Shown here: positions 1 to 6,420 of the stretch, piece by piece | Layout of the letters: each line of letters starts with the position of its first letter | Position numbering within the stretch: position 1 is the stretch's first letter | NCBI GenBank assembly: GCA_002315195.1 | Contig: DCGD01000144.1 | Coordinates: forward strand, 625-9,319 | Length of the DNA: 8,695 bases | Direction of reading: 5' to 3' | Origin: Prevotellaceae bacterium UBA1787 | GTDB taxonomy: Bacteria; Bacteroidota; Bacteroidia; Bacteroidales; Bacteroidaceae | The notes under the pieces: generated by a model | Seen by the model: only the letters and a program-made list of their open reading frames with translations | Told to the model about the DNA's origin: nothing | Database searches by the model: none | Translations under genes and position numbers: made by a program

Positions 1-644
1 CCTTTTCCTCCAACACCAGCCTGTGCGGCGCTTTCAATTCCAATGTCATCAAGGAGTTGCAGCGCACCATCCAGCAGTTCAAAGACCAGGGGGTGAAAGA
101 GGTGGAAGTGCTGCCGATAGGAAACAAGGTGGCGGAAAAAGTCGGCAAACTGGGCTTTGATGTGGCGTCCAGCCACGCAAATTTGCTTGACAAGCCCAAT
201 TATCGGGGTGCGGCGGACATTGCGATGGCCTTGATGCAGCGGTATATTGACAAGGAAATAGACAAGGTAGTCATCATTTACAACCATTTCAAGAATACCG
301 CCACTCAAATATTGAGAAACGAGGAATTTATGCCCGTCAATCTGAATGCGCTCGCATCGTACGCACCGGAAGCGAAGGACAGCAAGCTGCAGTTGGACTA
401 TATCATAGAACCATCGGTGGAATCCATTATTGAAGAACTCATTCCGAATGCATTGCATCTGAAAATGTACACCTCGTTGCTGGATAGTTTGGCAAGTGAA
501 CATGCCGCGCGGGTCATGGCAATGCAGGTGGCGACGGACAACGCGGATGAGTTGTTGTCAGAACTCACGCTGATGTACAACAAGACGCGTCAGGCGGCCA
601 TTACGTCCGAATTGCTCGATATTGTCGGCGTTTCGTTCCAGTGA
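1..644 (+). CDS. atpG: ATP synthase F1 subunit gamma, C-terminal part (5' truncated by window edge)
   Basis: This is the central rotor stalk of the cytoplasmic F1 sector, which couples proton flow through Fo to ATP synthesis. The frame is open from base 3 with no start codon in view. The visible protein is about 213 residues, against roughly 290 for the whole family, so the N-terminal helix lies outside the window. Two family signatures are clear: SLCGAFNSNVIK in the first 17 visible residues (the classic LCGxFN motif) and YNKTRQAAITSELLDIVGV at the C terminus, which is the conserved end of the long rotor helix. The TTG at base 57 is an internal leucine, not a start. A strong hairpin 35 bases after the stop suggests this is the last gene of its operon; atpA would be expected just upstream. 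Confidence 0.97.
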   Translation, partial: FSSNTSLCGAFNSNVIKELQRTIQQFKDQGVKEVEVLPIGNKVAEKVGKLGFDVASSHANLLDKPNYRGAADIAMALMQRYIDKEIDKVVIIYNHFKNTATQILRNEEFMPVNLNALASYAPEAKDSKLQLDYIIEPSVESIIEELIPNALHLKMYTSLLDSLASEHAARVMAMQVATDNADELLSELTLMYNKTRQAAITSELLDIVGVSFQ

Positions 645-678
645 CCTGGCTTTCAGAATCTACGGCAGAAATGCAAAC

Positions 679-723
679 GACAGCAAAAGACCTTTCCTGA
701 TTTGGGAAAGGTCTTTTGCTGTC
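679..723. terminator. Strong hairpin between convergent atpG and ispH, probable bidirectional terminator
   Basis: Bases 679-697 (gacagcaaaagacctttcc) pair perfectly with 705-723 around a 7-base loop (tgatttg), giving a 19-bp stem. It lies 34 bases after the atpG stop and 49 bases beyond the ispH stop, where a shared terminator is expected. There is no long T run after the stem in either direction. The T-rich ctttt inside each arm is the closest substitute, so termination efficiency is inferred rather than shown. Confidence 0.75.
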
Positions 724-772
724 TATCGTTGCTCCTGACGTGCGGTAATGGCACAAATGGGGAAGACATTGG

Positions 773-1636
773 TCAATTGTGGTGCTGGAGAATGGCTTCC
801 TTGCACTGTTCCATAATCCATTTCGGTGTGGACGTGGCGCCGCAGATGCCCAAGGTAGTGGTGTTGTCAAACCATGTAAAATCAATTTCCTGGGGGCGTT
901 CCACAAAGTATGTTTTGGGATTGACGCTTCTGCAGGCTTCAAACAGCGCTTTCCCGTTGGAACTTTTTCTGCCGCATACAAAAAGGATGGCATCGTGGCG
1001 TGAAGAGAACTCAAGGAGTCTCGGCAGACGCCCGGACACCTGGCGGCAGATGGTGTCAAAATACCTGAACGTGGCAGGGGGCGTGATGTGTTTCTCTATG
1101 TAGTTGACGATGTCGCGGAAACCCGCCAGGGATTTCGTGGTTTGGGAAAATAGACAGACATCCCTCGAGTAATCAAGCAGGGACACATCCTCCGGCTTGT
1201 CGATGACGATGGCTGTTCCTTCCGTCTGCCCCACCAGTCCCAGAACTTCGGCATGGCCTTTCTTGCCGAAGATGGCAATTTGGGTGTCTCTGTTGTTTTT
1301 GTATTCATTGCGGATGCGTTTCTGCAGTTGCAGTACGACGGGGCAAGTGGCATCGATGATTTCAATGTTCTTTTTACTTGCCGTTTCATAGGTGAGGGGT
1401 GGTTCTCCGTGCGCCCTGAGCATAACCTTCGTGTCGTGCAGTTGCTCAAACTGCTCATGGTTTATCTGTATGAGTCCCATGTTGTGCAGCCGTTCCACTT
1501 CCATGTTGTTGTGTACGATGTCACCAAGACAATAAAGGGGCCCTTCTTTTTCCAATTCTTCCTCCGCTTTCCTGATGGCGGTTGTCACGCCAAAACAAAA
1601 GCCTGAAGCGTCGTCGATTTCAATATGCAAATCCAT
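773..1636 (-). CDS. ispH: 4-hydroxy-3-methylbut-2-enyl diphosphate reductase (IspH/LytB)
   Basis: This is the last enzyme of the MEP isoprenoid pathway, a cytoplasmic iron-sulfur protein that reduces HMBPP to IPP and DMAPP. All three cluster-binding cysteines are present (287-residue numbering): C14 in SGFCFGV, a second in DATCPVV near residue 97, and a third in DTICRQ near residue 198. Substrate-binding histidines appear in IVHNN, RAHGE and KKGHAEVLG, the last also carrying the catalytic Glu. The GRKSSNGK stretch matches the Ser-Asn substrate site, with Gly where the E. coli enzyme has Ser. I chose the ATG at 1636 because it gives MDLHIEIDDASGFCFG, close to the usual N terminus. A TTG at 1645 would add only three residues. 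Its length is normal for the Bacteroidota form. It lies 69 bases downstream of cmk on the same strand. Confidence 0.96.
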   Translation of the reverse strand: MDLHIEIDDASGFCFGVTTAIRKAEEELEKEGPLYCLGDIVHNNMEVERLHNMGLIQINHEQFEQLHDTKVMLRAHGEPPLTYETASKKNIEIIDATCPVVLQLQKRIRNEYKNNRDTQIAIFGKKGHAEVLGLVGQTEGTAIVIDKPEDVSLLDYSRDVCLFSQTTKSLAGFRDIVNYIEKHITPPATFRYFDTICRQVSGRLPRLLEFSSRHDAILFVCGRKSSNGKALFEACRSVNPKTYFVERPQEIDFTWFDNTTTLGICGATSTPKWIMEQCKEAILQHHN

Positions 1637-1661
1637 AATTAACAAGTCTGCAAGTCGTCAG

Positions 1662-1698
1662 GCGGGCGCAAAGTAATGAAAAGACGTTTGCGCCCCGC
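1662..1698 (-). other. GC-rich stem-loop in the cmk-ispH gap
   Basis: Bases 1662-1672 (gcgggcgcaaa) pair with 1687-1698 (tttgcgccccgc) as an 11-bp stem with one bulged C and a 14-base loop. It fills much of the 69-base gap between the cmk stop and the ispH start. No T run follows on the minus strand, so a simple terminator is unlikely. It could be an RNA processing or stability element, or a partial attenuator that sets ispH below cmk. The downstream arm also carries TTACTTTG on the minus strand, one mismatch from TAnnTTTG, so a separate weak ispH promoter is an alternative. Confidence 0.45.
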
Positions 1699-1705
1699 TA
1701 TTTTG

Positions 1706-2395
1706 TCATAGTACTTTTTCTTCGTATTTCTGTAAGAGCCATTGCAGTTGTTCCTCACGGGTGAGGGAACTGTTGTCAAGCACGATGGCGTCGACCGCCA
1801 TGCGCAGGGGGCTGGTCTCACGGTGGGTATCCATGTGGTCCCTCTCTTTGACATTTTCCAAAATATCCTCATAAGAGGCGGACTGACCCTTTTCTTTCAG
1901 TTCGTCAAAACGTCTCTGCGCCCTGATTTCAGGAGAAGCAGTGACGAAAATCTTCAGTTCCGCATTGGGAAAGACGGTAGTTCCAATGTCCCTGCCATCC
2001 ATGATGATACCCTTTTCCTCACCCATGCTTTGTTGCATGGCTACCAGTCTCGCGCGAACAAAGGGAATGGCGGCAATTTTGCTGACGCGTGAAGAAACTT
2101 CCATGCCGCGGATTTCCCGTTCCACGTTGTTTCCGTTCAGGAAAGTTTCAGGGAGTTTGGTTTCAGGATGGAGTTTGAACGCGATGTGTACGTTCGGGAG
2201 CAATTCATTCAAACGCATTTCAGCAACGCTGCCATCCGCATTGAACAAATCGTTTTGGATGGCAAACAAGGTAACTGCACGGTACATGGCGCCGCTGTCC
2301 ACATAGATGTAGCCAATCCGCTTCGCCAACTGCTTCGCCATGGTACTCTTTCCACATGAGGAAAAACCATCAATGGCAATGGTGATCTTTTTCAT
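1706..2395 (-). CDS. cmk: (d)CMP kinase (cytidylate kinase)
   Basis: It phosphorylates CMP and dCMP to the diphosphates with ATP, a cytoplasmic step in pyrimidine nucleotide recycling and RNA/DNA precursor supply. The 229-residue product starts MKKITIAIDG and has the Walker A loop GFSSCGKST at residues 10-18. The family motif DSGAMYRA follows at 33-40. The central signature DGRDIGTTVFPNAELK, followed by ASPEIRAQRR, forms the CMP site and lid. Length is typical of bacterial Cmk. The ATG at 2395 is the natural start, since Walker A follows at the usual distance. It lies between porQ (72-base gap) and ispH (69-base gap), all on the minus strand, so the three are probably co-transcribed. No truncation or odd residue is seen. 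Confidence 0.96.
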   Translation of the reverse strand: MKKITIAIDGFSSCGKSTMAKQLAKRIGYIYVDSGAMYRAVTLFAIQNDLFNADGSVAEMRLNELLPNVHIAFKLHPETKLPETFLNGNNVEREIRGMEVSSRVSKIAAIPFVRARLVAMQQSMGEEKGIIMDGRDIGTTVFPNAELKIFVTASPEIRAQRRFDELKEKGQSASYEDILENVKERDHMDTHRETSPLRMAVDAIVLDNSSLTREEQLQWLLQKYEEKVL

Positions 2396-2467
2396 ACTGA
2401 TATGTATTTAGAATTAATAACTGTCATGTTCAAGCATTCAACATGGAGACTCCGTGCGCCATCCATC

Positions 2468-3472
2468 CTATAGACTGTAGGAGACGTTAAACAACAGGCT
2501 GGACACATTCACGTGGTATTTTGCCCAGGAAATGCCGATCTTGAAATGCTGCGCCTGCAGACCGGCGCCGAAAGACAGACCGGCACCGTGCGCCGACCCT
2601 GCCGCCTTGAGTTCGTTGGCTCTTCTGAAATTGTAGCCGGCTGCAATGTAAATGTTGTCAGTTGGGAGAAAGTCCAATCCGAAAACCACATGGTTGAAAA
2701 GTTTGCGTCCGATGCCGTTTTTTCCTTCAGGGTTGAAATAATAGTGGTCGGACCAACGGGTGAGGTCTTTCAGTGTGAGCGACCATCGAAAAGGCGCATG
2801 CTGCATGTGGCGCGTGATGCCAATTTGGAGATCAAAGGGAAGGTTTTCTGTTCTGTCATCGTGGAAAGACGAAATCTGTCGTCCGATGTTCTTGAGGACA
2901 ACACCGGCGGAAATGTCTTTTTCTTCGTTGTCGTAATGAAGCCCCACATCCACGCCAATGGCCGTTGAATTGAAATCCGCATAATTGGAATGGATGAAAT
3001 GCAGGGTGGCGCCTCCAACGAACCCTCCTCCCATGGTGTAACTGTACAAGGCTGAGACGCAGGCGTCCTTGGCTGAGAAGGAGCCGGTGACATTGCCGTC
3101 CTCGTCCGTTTCGTCCATGTTGCCGTAATTGAACAATTGTCCCGTGAGGCCGAAGGTGTGGCGCACGCTGAAAACTTTCACGAAAGAAGCACTGAGTACC
3201 TTGGCGTCGGCAACGTATGTCATGTAGTTCAAATTGATGGAGGCGTCGTTAATCTGCGCCGCCATGGCGGGATTGCCGAAGATGAGGGTAGGGTCGTCCA
3301 ACTTGAGGGACACGTTGTCACCGCCGAGCGCCGCGGCGTGCGCCGATACGGGAATCTTCAGAAAATTGAAGGAGGAGGAACTCTCCTGGGCCTGTAAACA
3401 TGGAAACTGAAACAGGCATAGCATCACGGCAAGCCATCTGCAGATGCTATGGATGTTTTTGTCGTCGTTCAT
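2468..3472 (-). CDS. porQ: Type IX secretion system outer-membrane-associated protein PorQ
   Basis: PorQ is a beta-barrel-like accessory protein of the Bacteroidota type IX secretion system, acting at the outer membrane where cargo proteins are attached to the surface. The sequence has a signal peptide (residues 1 to about 28: charged start, hydrophobic WLAVMLCLFQF core, likely cut after CLQA before QESSSS). The family's N-terminal pattern FNFLKIPVSAHAAALGG follows, then DDPTLIFGNPAMAAQ. Repeated alternating strands with many Gly and aromatic residues continue to a C terminus ending LLFNVSYSL. I chose the ATG at 3472 (334 residues) because it puts the signal peptide at the N terminus. ATGs at 3526 and 3508 would add 18 or 12 polar residues. 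The purine-rich ggaaaagagc directly precedes the chosen start. Identification rests on the motifs and on the cmk-ispH neighbourhood. Confidence 0.88.
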   Translation of the reverse strand: MNDDKNIHSICRWLAVMLCLFQFPCLQAQESSSSFNFLKIPVSAHAAALGGDNVSLKLDDPTLIFGNPAMAAQINDASINLNYMTYVADAKVLSASFVKVFSVRHTFGLTGQLFNYGNMDETDEDGNVTGSFSAKDACVSALYSYTMGGGFVGGATLHFIHSNYADFNSTAIGVDVGLHYDNEEKDISAGVVLKNIGRQISSFHDDRTENLPFDLQIGITRHMQHAPFRWSLTLKDLTRWSDHYYFNPEGKNGIGRKLFNHVVFGLDFLPTDNIYIAAGYNFRRANELKAAGSAHGAGLSFGAGLQAQHFKIGISWAKYHVNVSSLLFNVSYSL

Positions 3473-3690
3473 GCTCTTTTCCGTAACAAGGTGTATTCTA
3501 TAATTCATGTTCAAGGTTTCTGTCATGGTAGCGTTCTTTTCGAGTTATTTGGATATTGTTCTGTAACTTGAAGATTTTCAACTTATTGAGAAAATTGTGG
3601 CTTCAATTCGCCCAAGTTCCCATTTACAATTCACATGTTTCAAATCATTACTGCTTAATTTATCGAACCTACTTTAAGAAAATTTGACAC

Positions 3691-3698
3691 CAAAGTTA
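3691..3698 (-). promoter_or_regulatory. Bacteroidota -7 box, probable porQ-cmk-ispH promoter
   Basis: Read on the minus strand this is TAACTTTG, an exact match to the Bacteroidota -7 consensus TAnnTTTG. The expected upstream TTTG (-33) is not convincingly present at the right spacing. Transcription would begin around 3680-3685 and leave a leader of about 210 bases before the chosen porQ ATG. The position and exact box support it; the weak -33 box lowers confidence. Confidence 0.45.
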
Positions 3699-3720
3699 CG
3701 CTATTTTAAAATAACTACAC

Positions 3721-3728
3721 TATTTTTG
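3721..3728 (+). promoter_or_regulatory. Bacteroidota -7 box, probable promoter of the tonB-ispA-tatD-malY cluster
   Basis: TATTTTTG followed by CA is an exact TAnnTTTG match and has the TTTGCA ending common in this phylum. Transcription would begin near 3733-3736, about 75 bases before the tonB-like ATG. No clean TTTG lies 19-21 bases upstream; the nearest (3683-3686) is too far. The downstream leader contains an eight-T run. Confidence 0.5.
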
Positions 3729-3809
3729 CACACAGAAAACAACCATACTTGTTCAATAATCGTTTTTTTTGTTGTTTTCAGGGTGTGGAAGTTGACATTT
3801 TGAATAGGA

Positions 3810-4589
3810 ATGAAAGAGGGAGAACTGCTTTCCAGGAAATGGTGTGAAATGCTGTTCGCATTTTACGACAAACGTAACGGTGCCTATGCGTTGCGTGCCG
3901 GGACGGGCTATCGTTATGCTTGTGCCTTAGGTGCGGTCTTTATGCTTGTCCTTGCCTTTGTCGTTCCCGCCCTCGTGTTGTTGTGGTTGCAGAAACCGAT
4001 TGCGTCCAAGGCGCCCGTGCGAACCTTGAACACCATAGCCAGATTGGAAGGCATCAAACTCAAGGAAACCCAGACCCAAAAGAAAACCGTCAAATCGGTG
4101 GAGTCGGAAGAACAGTCCGATAACAAAAAAGAGGAGAACGAGGTAGGTAAGCAAGATATAGACATCGCTTTTAAACCCAATTTGGAGCTTCAGGACATTC
4201 ATCCGGTTGAGGAATCCGAAGACACCATTTCCGAGAAAATAACGGAGCGTATCGTCAATCCATTGCTACAGACCGATGGTCTCATAGTGGATTCAATCCC
4301 TCATTATCCCACCGGCTTGCGTGGTTTCATGAGATGGTTGGACGTAAGCGTAGTCTATCCACCGGCTTGCGTCCGGCGTCACATAGGAGGTACGGTAGAG
4401 GTCGCTTTCATCGTAGAGACCGATGGGAGCATTTCAGACATACGCATTCTTAAAAAAGCCGATGAGATGTTGAACCATGAGGCTTTGCGCGTAATGCGGA
4501 CGATGTCCAAGTGGGTACCGGCGAAGAAAAACGGAAAACACATAAAAGCGCAGGTGACTATCCCCATCGTATTCGAAATAAATGATTAA
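3810..4589 (+). CDS. TonB-family energy transducer
   Basis: TonB proteins span the periplasm and pass energy from the inner-membrane ExbB-ExbD motor to outer-membrane receptors (SusC-like and siderophore transporters). The 259-residue product has a cytoplasmic N terminus with WCEMLFAFYDKRNGAYALR, a variant of the WCD..FEGKN..YGAY.LR segment of many Bacteroidota TonBs. One membrane helix follows (about residues 36-60), then a charged, Lys/Glu-rich periplasmic linker (about 75-165) instead of a Pro-rich one. The C-terminal domain (about 169-259) shows YPPA, GGTVEVAFIVETDGSISD, NHEALRVM, KWVPAKKNGK and IPIVFEI, all typical. No exbB or exbD lies in the window, so its motor must be encoded elsewhere. 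It is first in a tight plus-strand cluster, with the next gene 11 bases away. Confidence 0.9.
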   Translation: MKEGELLSRKWCEMLFAFYDKRNGAYALRAGTGYRYACALGAVFMLVLAFVVPALVLLWLQKPIASKAPVRTLNTIARLEGIKLKETQTQKKTVKSVESEEQSDNKKEENEVGKQDIDIAFKPNLELQDIHPVEESEDTISEKITERIVNPLLQTDGLIVDSIPHYPTGLRGFMRWLDVSVVYPPACVRRHIGGTVEVAFIVETDGSISDIRILKKADEMLNHEALRVMRTMSKWVPAKKNGKHIKAQVTIPIVFEIND

Positions 4590-4600
4590 GCAATAGATAT

Positions 4601-5572
4601 ATGAGTCCAATGGAAATCCTAAACAAAGTAAACGAAGCCATCAGTAAAGTATCCTATCCTTCACAGCCGGTCGGATTGTATGAACCCATACAATACACCT
4701 TGTCGTTGGGGGGAAAACGCATCCGTCCCGCATTCATGCTGCTTGCCTACAATCTGTACGATGACAGCGTTGAGGACATCATGGATGCCGCCATAGGCAT
4801 CGAGACCTATCATAATTTCACTCTGTTGCATGATGACGTGATGGACAATGCCGACGTGAGGAGAGGCATGCCTACCGTACACAAAAAATGGGACACCAAC
4901 ACCGCCATTCTGTCCGGCGATACCATGTTGGTGCTTGCGGCGCAATATGTAAACAAAGTAAAGAAAGCGGGTTCAGACAAGGCGTTGGCACTCTTCCTTA
5001 AAACGGCGTTGGAAATAGGTGAAGGGCAGCAGTATGACATGAACTTTGAAACCCGCAGTGACGTCACGCAGGAGGAATACATCGAAATGATTCGTCTCAA
5101 GACTTCCGTACTCATTGCCTGTGCCATGAAAATGGGCGCCATTTATGGCGGGGCGGATTCAAAGGACGCGGACTTGCTGTATGAATTCGGTGAGAAGATT
5201 GGTTTGGCGTTCCAACTGCAGGATGATTATCTCGACGTGTACGGCAATCCGGCAACCTTCGGAAAGCGCATAGGCGGTGATATTCTTTGCAACAAAAAGA
5301 CGTTCCTGCTCATCAACGCCTTGAACAGGGCGGACGAGGATACGCGCAAGGAACTGGAAACTTTCTTGAACGACAATAAGATAAATCCGGACGACAAGAT
5401 CAAGGGTGTAACCGACATATACAATAAACTTGCCATTGACGCATTGAGCCGACGGTTGGAGCAGTCTTATTTTGACGAAGCGCGTCGGATTTTGGACAAG
5501 GTATCCGCACCAATTGACAAGCGCGATGCGTTGTGGCGGTTTGTTGAAATCCTGCGTTTCAGAAAAGCATGA
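4601..5572 (+). CDS. ispA: Short-chain trans-polyprenyl diphosphate synthase (FPP/GGPP synthase type)
   Basis: This cytoplasmic Mg-dependent prenyltransferase condenses IPP with allylic diphosphates to make precursors of quinones and carrier lipids. The 323-residue product carries GGKRIRP (37-43), the first Asp-rich motif DDVMD (78-82) followed by NADVRRG, a conserved RLKTS, and the second Asp-rich motif LQDDYLD, followed later by GGDILCNKKT. The first motif lacks the two-residue insertion of proteobacterial IspA and has Phe at the fifth position before it (HNFTLLHDD). Family rules then favour a C15 to C20 product, but chain length is inferred, and octaprenyl-type annotation is an alternative; the symbol is therefore tentative. 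The ATG at 4601 gives a normal N terminus; a second Met lies three codons on. It sits between the tonB-like and tatD genes. Confidence 0.9.
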   Translation: MSPMEILNKVNEAISKVSYPSQPVGLYEPIQYTLSLGGKRIRPAFMLLAYNLYDDSVEDIMDAAIGIETYHNFTLLHDDVMDNADVRRGMPTVHKKWDTNTAILSGDTMLVLAAQYVNKVKKAGSDKALALFLKTALEIGEGQQYDMNFETRSDVTQEEYIEMIRLKTSVLIACAMKMGAIYGGADSKDADLLYEFGEKIGLAFQLQDDYLDVYGNPATFGKRIGGDILCNKKTFLLINALNRADEDTRKELETFLNDNKINPDDKIKGVTDIYNKLAIDALSRRLEQSYFDEARRILDKVSAPIDKRDALWRFVEILRFRKA

Positions 5573-5609
5573 CGCGAAACGTCCAACCTTCATTCCATAA
5601 TTCATACCA

Positions 5610-6407
5610 ATGGGTTACATAGATACACATGCGCATCTCAATGATGAAGCATTTCAGGATGACTTGCAGACCGTGGTAGCCAGTGCCCGTGCCGCGGGGG
5701 CGGAGCGGCTGCTGCTACCCGCGACGGATTTGGCTTCCACTCGCCAGGTGCTTTCCATATCGGAGCGATTTCCAGGTTTTTGTTTTCCAATGATAGGTCT
5801 GCACCCCGAGGAAGTCATGCCCGACAAGATGACGCAGGAATTGTCTGGGATGGAAGGCATGTTGTCCGCGGCGCATCCCTTTGTGGCCATTGGCGAAATA
5901 GGTTTGGACTTTTATTGGGATGCCACCCATGCCAAAGAACAGTGTGATGCTTTTGAACAGCAAGTGGAATGGGCGTTGAAATACCGTCTTCCCTTGATGA
6001 TACATTGTCGGAAAGCCCATGATGAATTGCTTTCCATATTGTCCGCTTTCCCGAAAGAACAACTCAGGGGGGTGTTTCATTGTTTCAGTGGCACGGTGAA
6101 GGAAGCGGAGGAATTCATGGACTATCCCAATTTCTGCCTGGGCATTGGCGGCATCGTCACTTTCAAGAAATCAACTCTTCCGGAAGTCCTCTCCGCGGTA
6201 GTTCCCCTCAACCGAATCGTTTTGGAAACCGATTGCCCCTACATGTCGCCCGTTCCCAAAAGAGGAAAGCGTAACGAACCGGCTTTCATTCCTTTTATCA
6301 TTGAAAAGCTCGCAGCAATTTATCACACTTCCAACGAGGAAATCATTCACGTCACTACACAAAACGCCATGCGCTTGTTTTTTCCAAAAGAACAAGTGTG
6401 TTATTAA
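5610..6407 (+). CDS. tatD: TatD-family metal-dependent deoxyribonuclease
   Basis: This TIM-barrel hydrolase of the amidohydrolase superfamily has TatD members that are cytoplasmic DNases (3'-5' exonuclease activity, linked to DNA repair). The 265-residue product has every metal-binding motif in order: DTHAHLND at residues 5-12, IGLHPEE, IGEIGLDFYW with the bridging Glu, MIHCRKAHDE, FHCFSG, and LETDCPYMSP near 208. The typical PKRGKRNEPAF loop follows, then the C-terminal helices ending TTQNAMRLFF. Length matches the family. It begins 37 bases after the polyprenyl synthase and ends 13 bases before the next gene, fitting one operon. The exact substrate cannot be read from sequence; TatD, YcfH and YjjV paralogues share these motifs. 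Confidence 0.94.
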   Translation: MGYIDTHAHLNDEAFQDDLQTVVASARAAGAERLLLPATDLASTRQVLSISERFPGFCFPMIGLHPEEVMPDKMTQELSGMEGMLSAAHPFVAIGEIGLDFYWDATHAKEQCDAFEQQVEWALKYRLPLMIHCRKAHDELLSILSAFPKEQLRGVFHCFSGTVKEAEEFMDYPNFCLGIGGIVTFKKSTLPEVLSAVVPLNRIVLETDCPYMSPVPKRGKRNEPAFIPFIIEKLAAIYHTSNEEIIHVTTQNAMRLFFPKEQVCY

Positions 6408-6420
6408 ATGCGGAAACCTG

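Larger units (their letters stand above)
3473..3809. other. Divergent intergenic region between porQ and the tonB operon
   Basis: This AT-rich 337-base stretch contains no credible gene. The part from 3473 to 3526 could be an N-terminal extension of porQ if one of the upstream ATGs is used. The core, 3680-3730, contains two TAnnTTTG promoter-like boxes pointing outward to the two clusters. A run of eight T followed by gttgtttt lies at about 3770-3778 in the presumed tonB leader, without a stable hairpin before it. No riboswitch fold was recognised. Confidence 0.7.

Noticed and set aside
601..1059. 152-codon open frame on the minus strand across the atpG-ispH junction
   Set aside because: It overlaps the end of ispH in another frame, runs through the terminator hairpin and into atpG, and has no family features.
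1637..1645. TTG start for ispH adding three residues
   Set aside because: The ATG at 1636 gives the family-typical N terminus, so the TTG extension is unnecessary.
2513..2968. 151-codon plus-strand open frame inside porQ
   Set aside because: It is antisense to a clear PorQ coding sequence and has no recognisable domain; it reflects the codon composition of porQ.
5159..5605. 148-codon minus-strand open frame over the polyprenyl synthase
   Set aside because: It lies opposite conserved motifs of a well-supported enzyme, and its translation is not protein-like.
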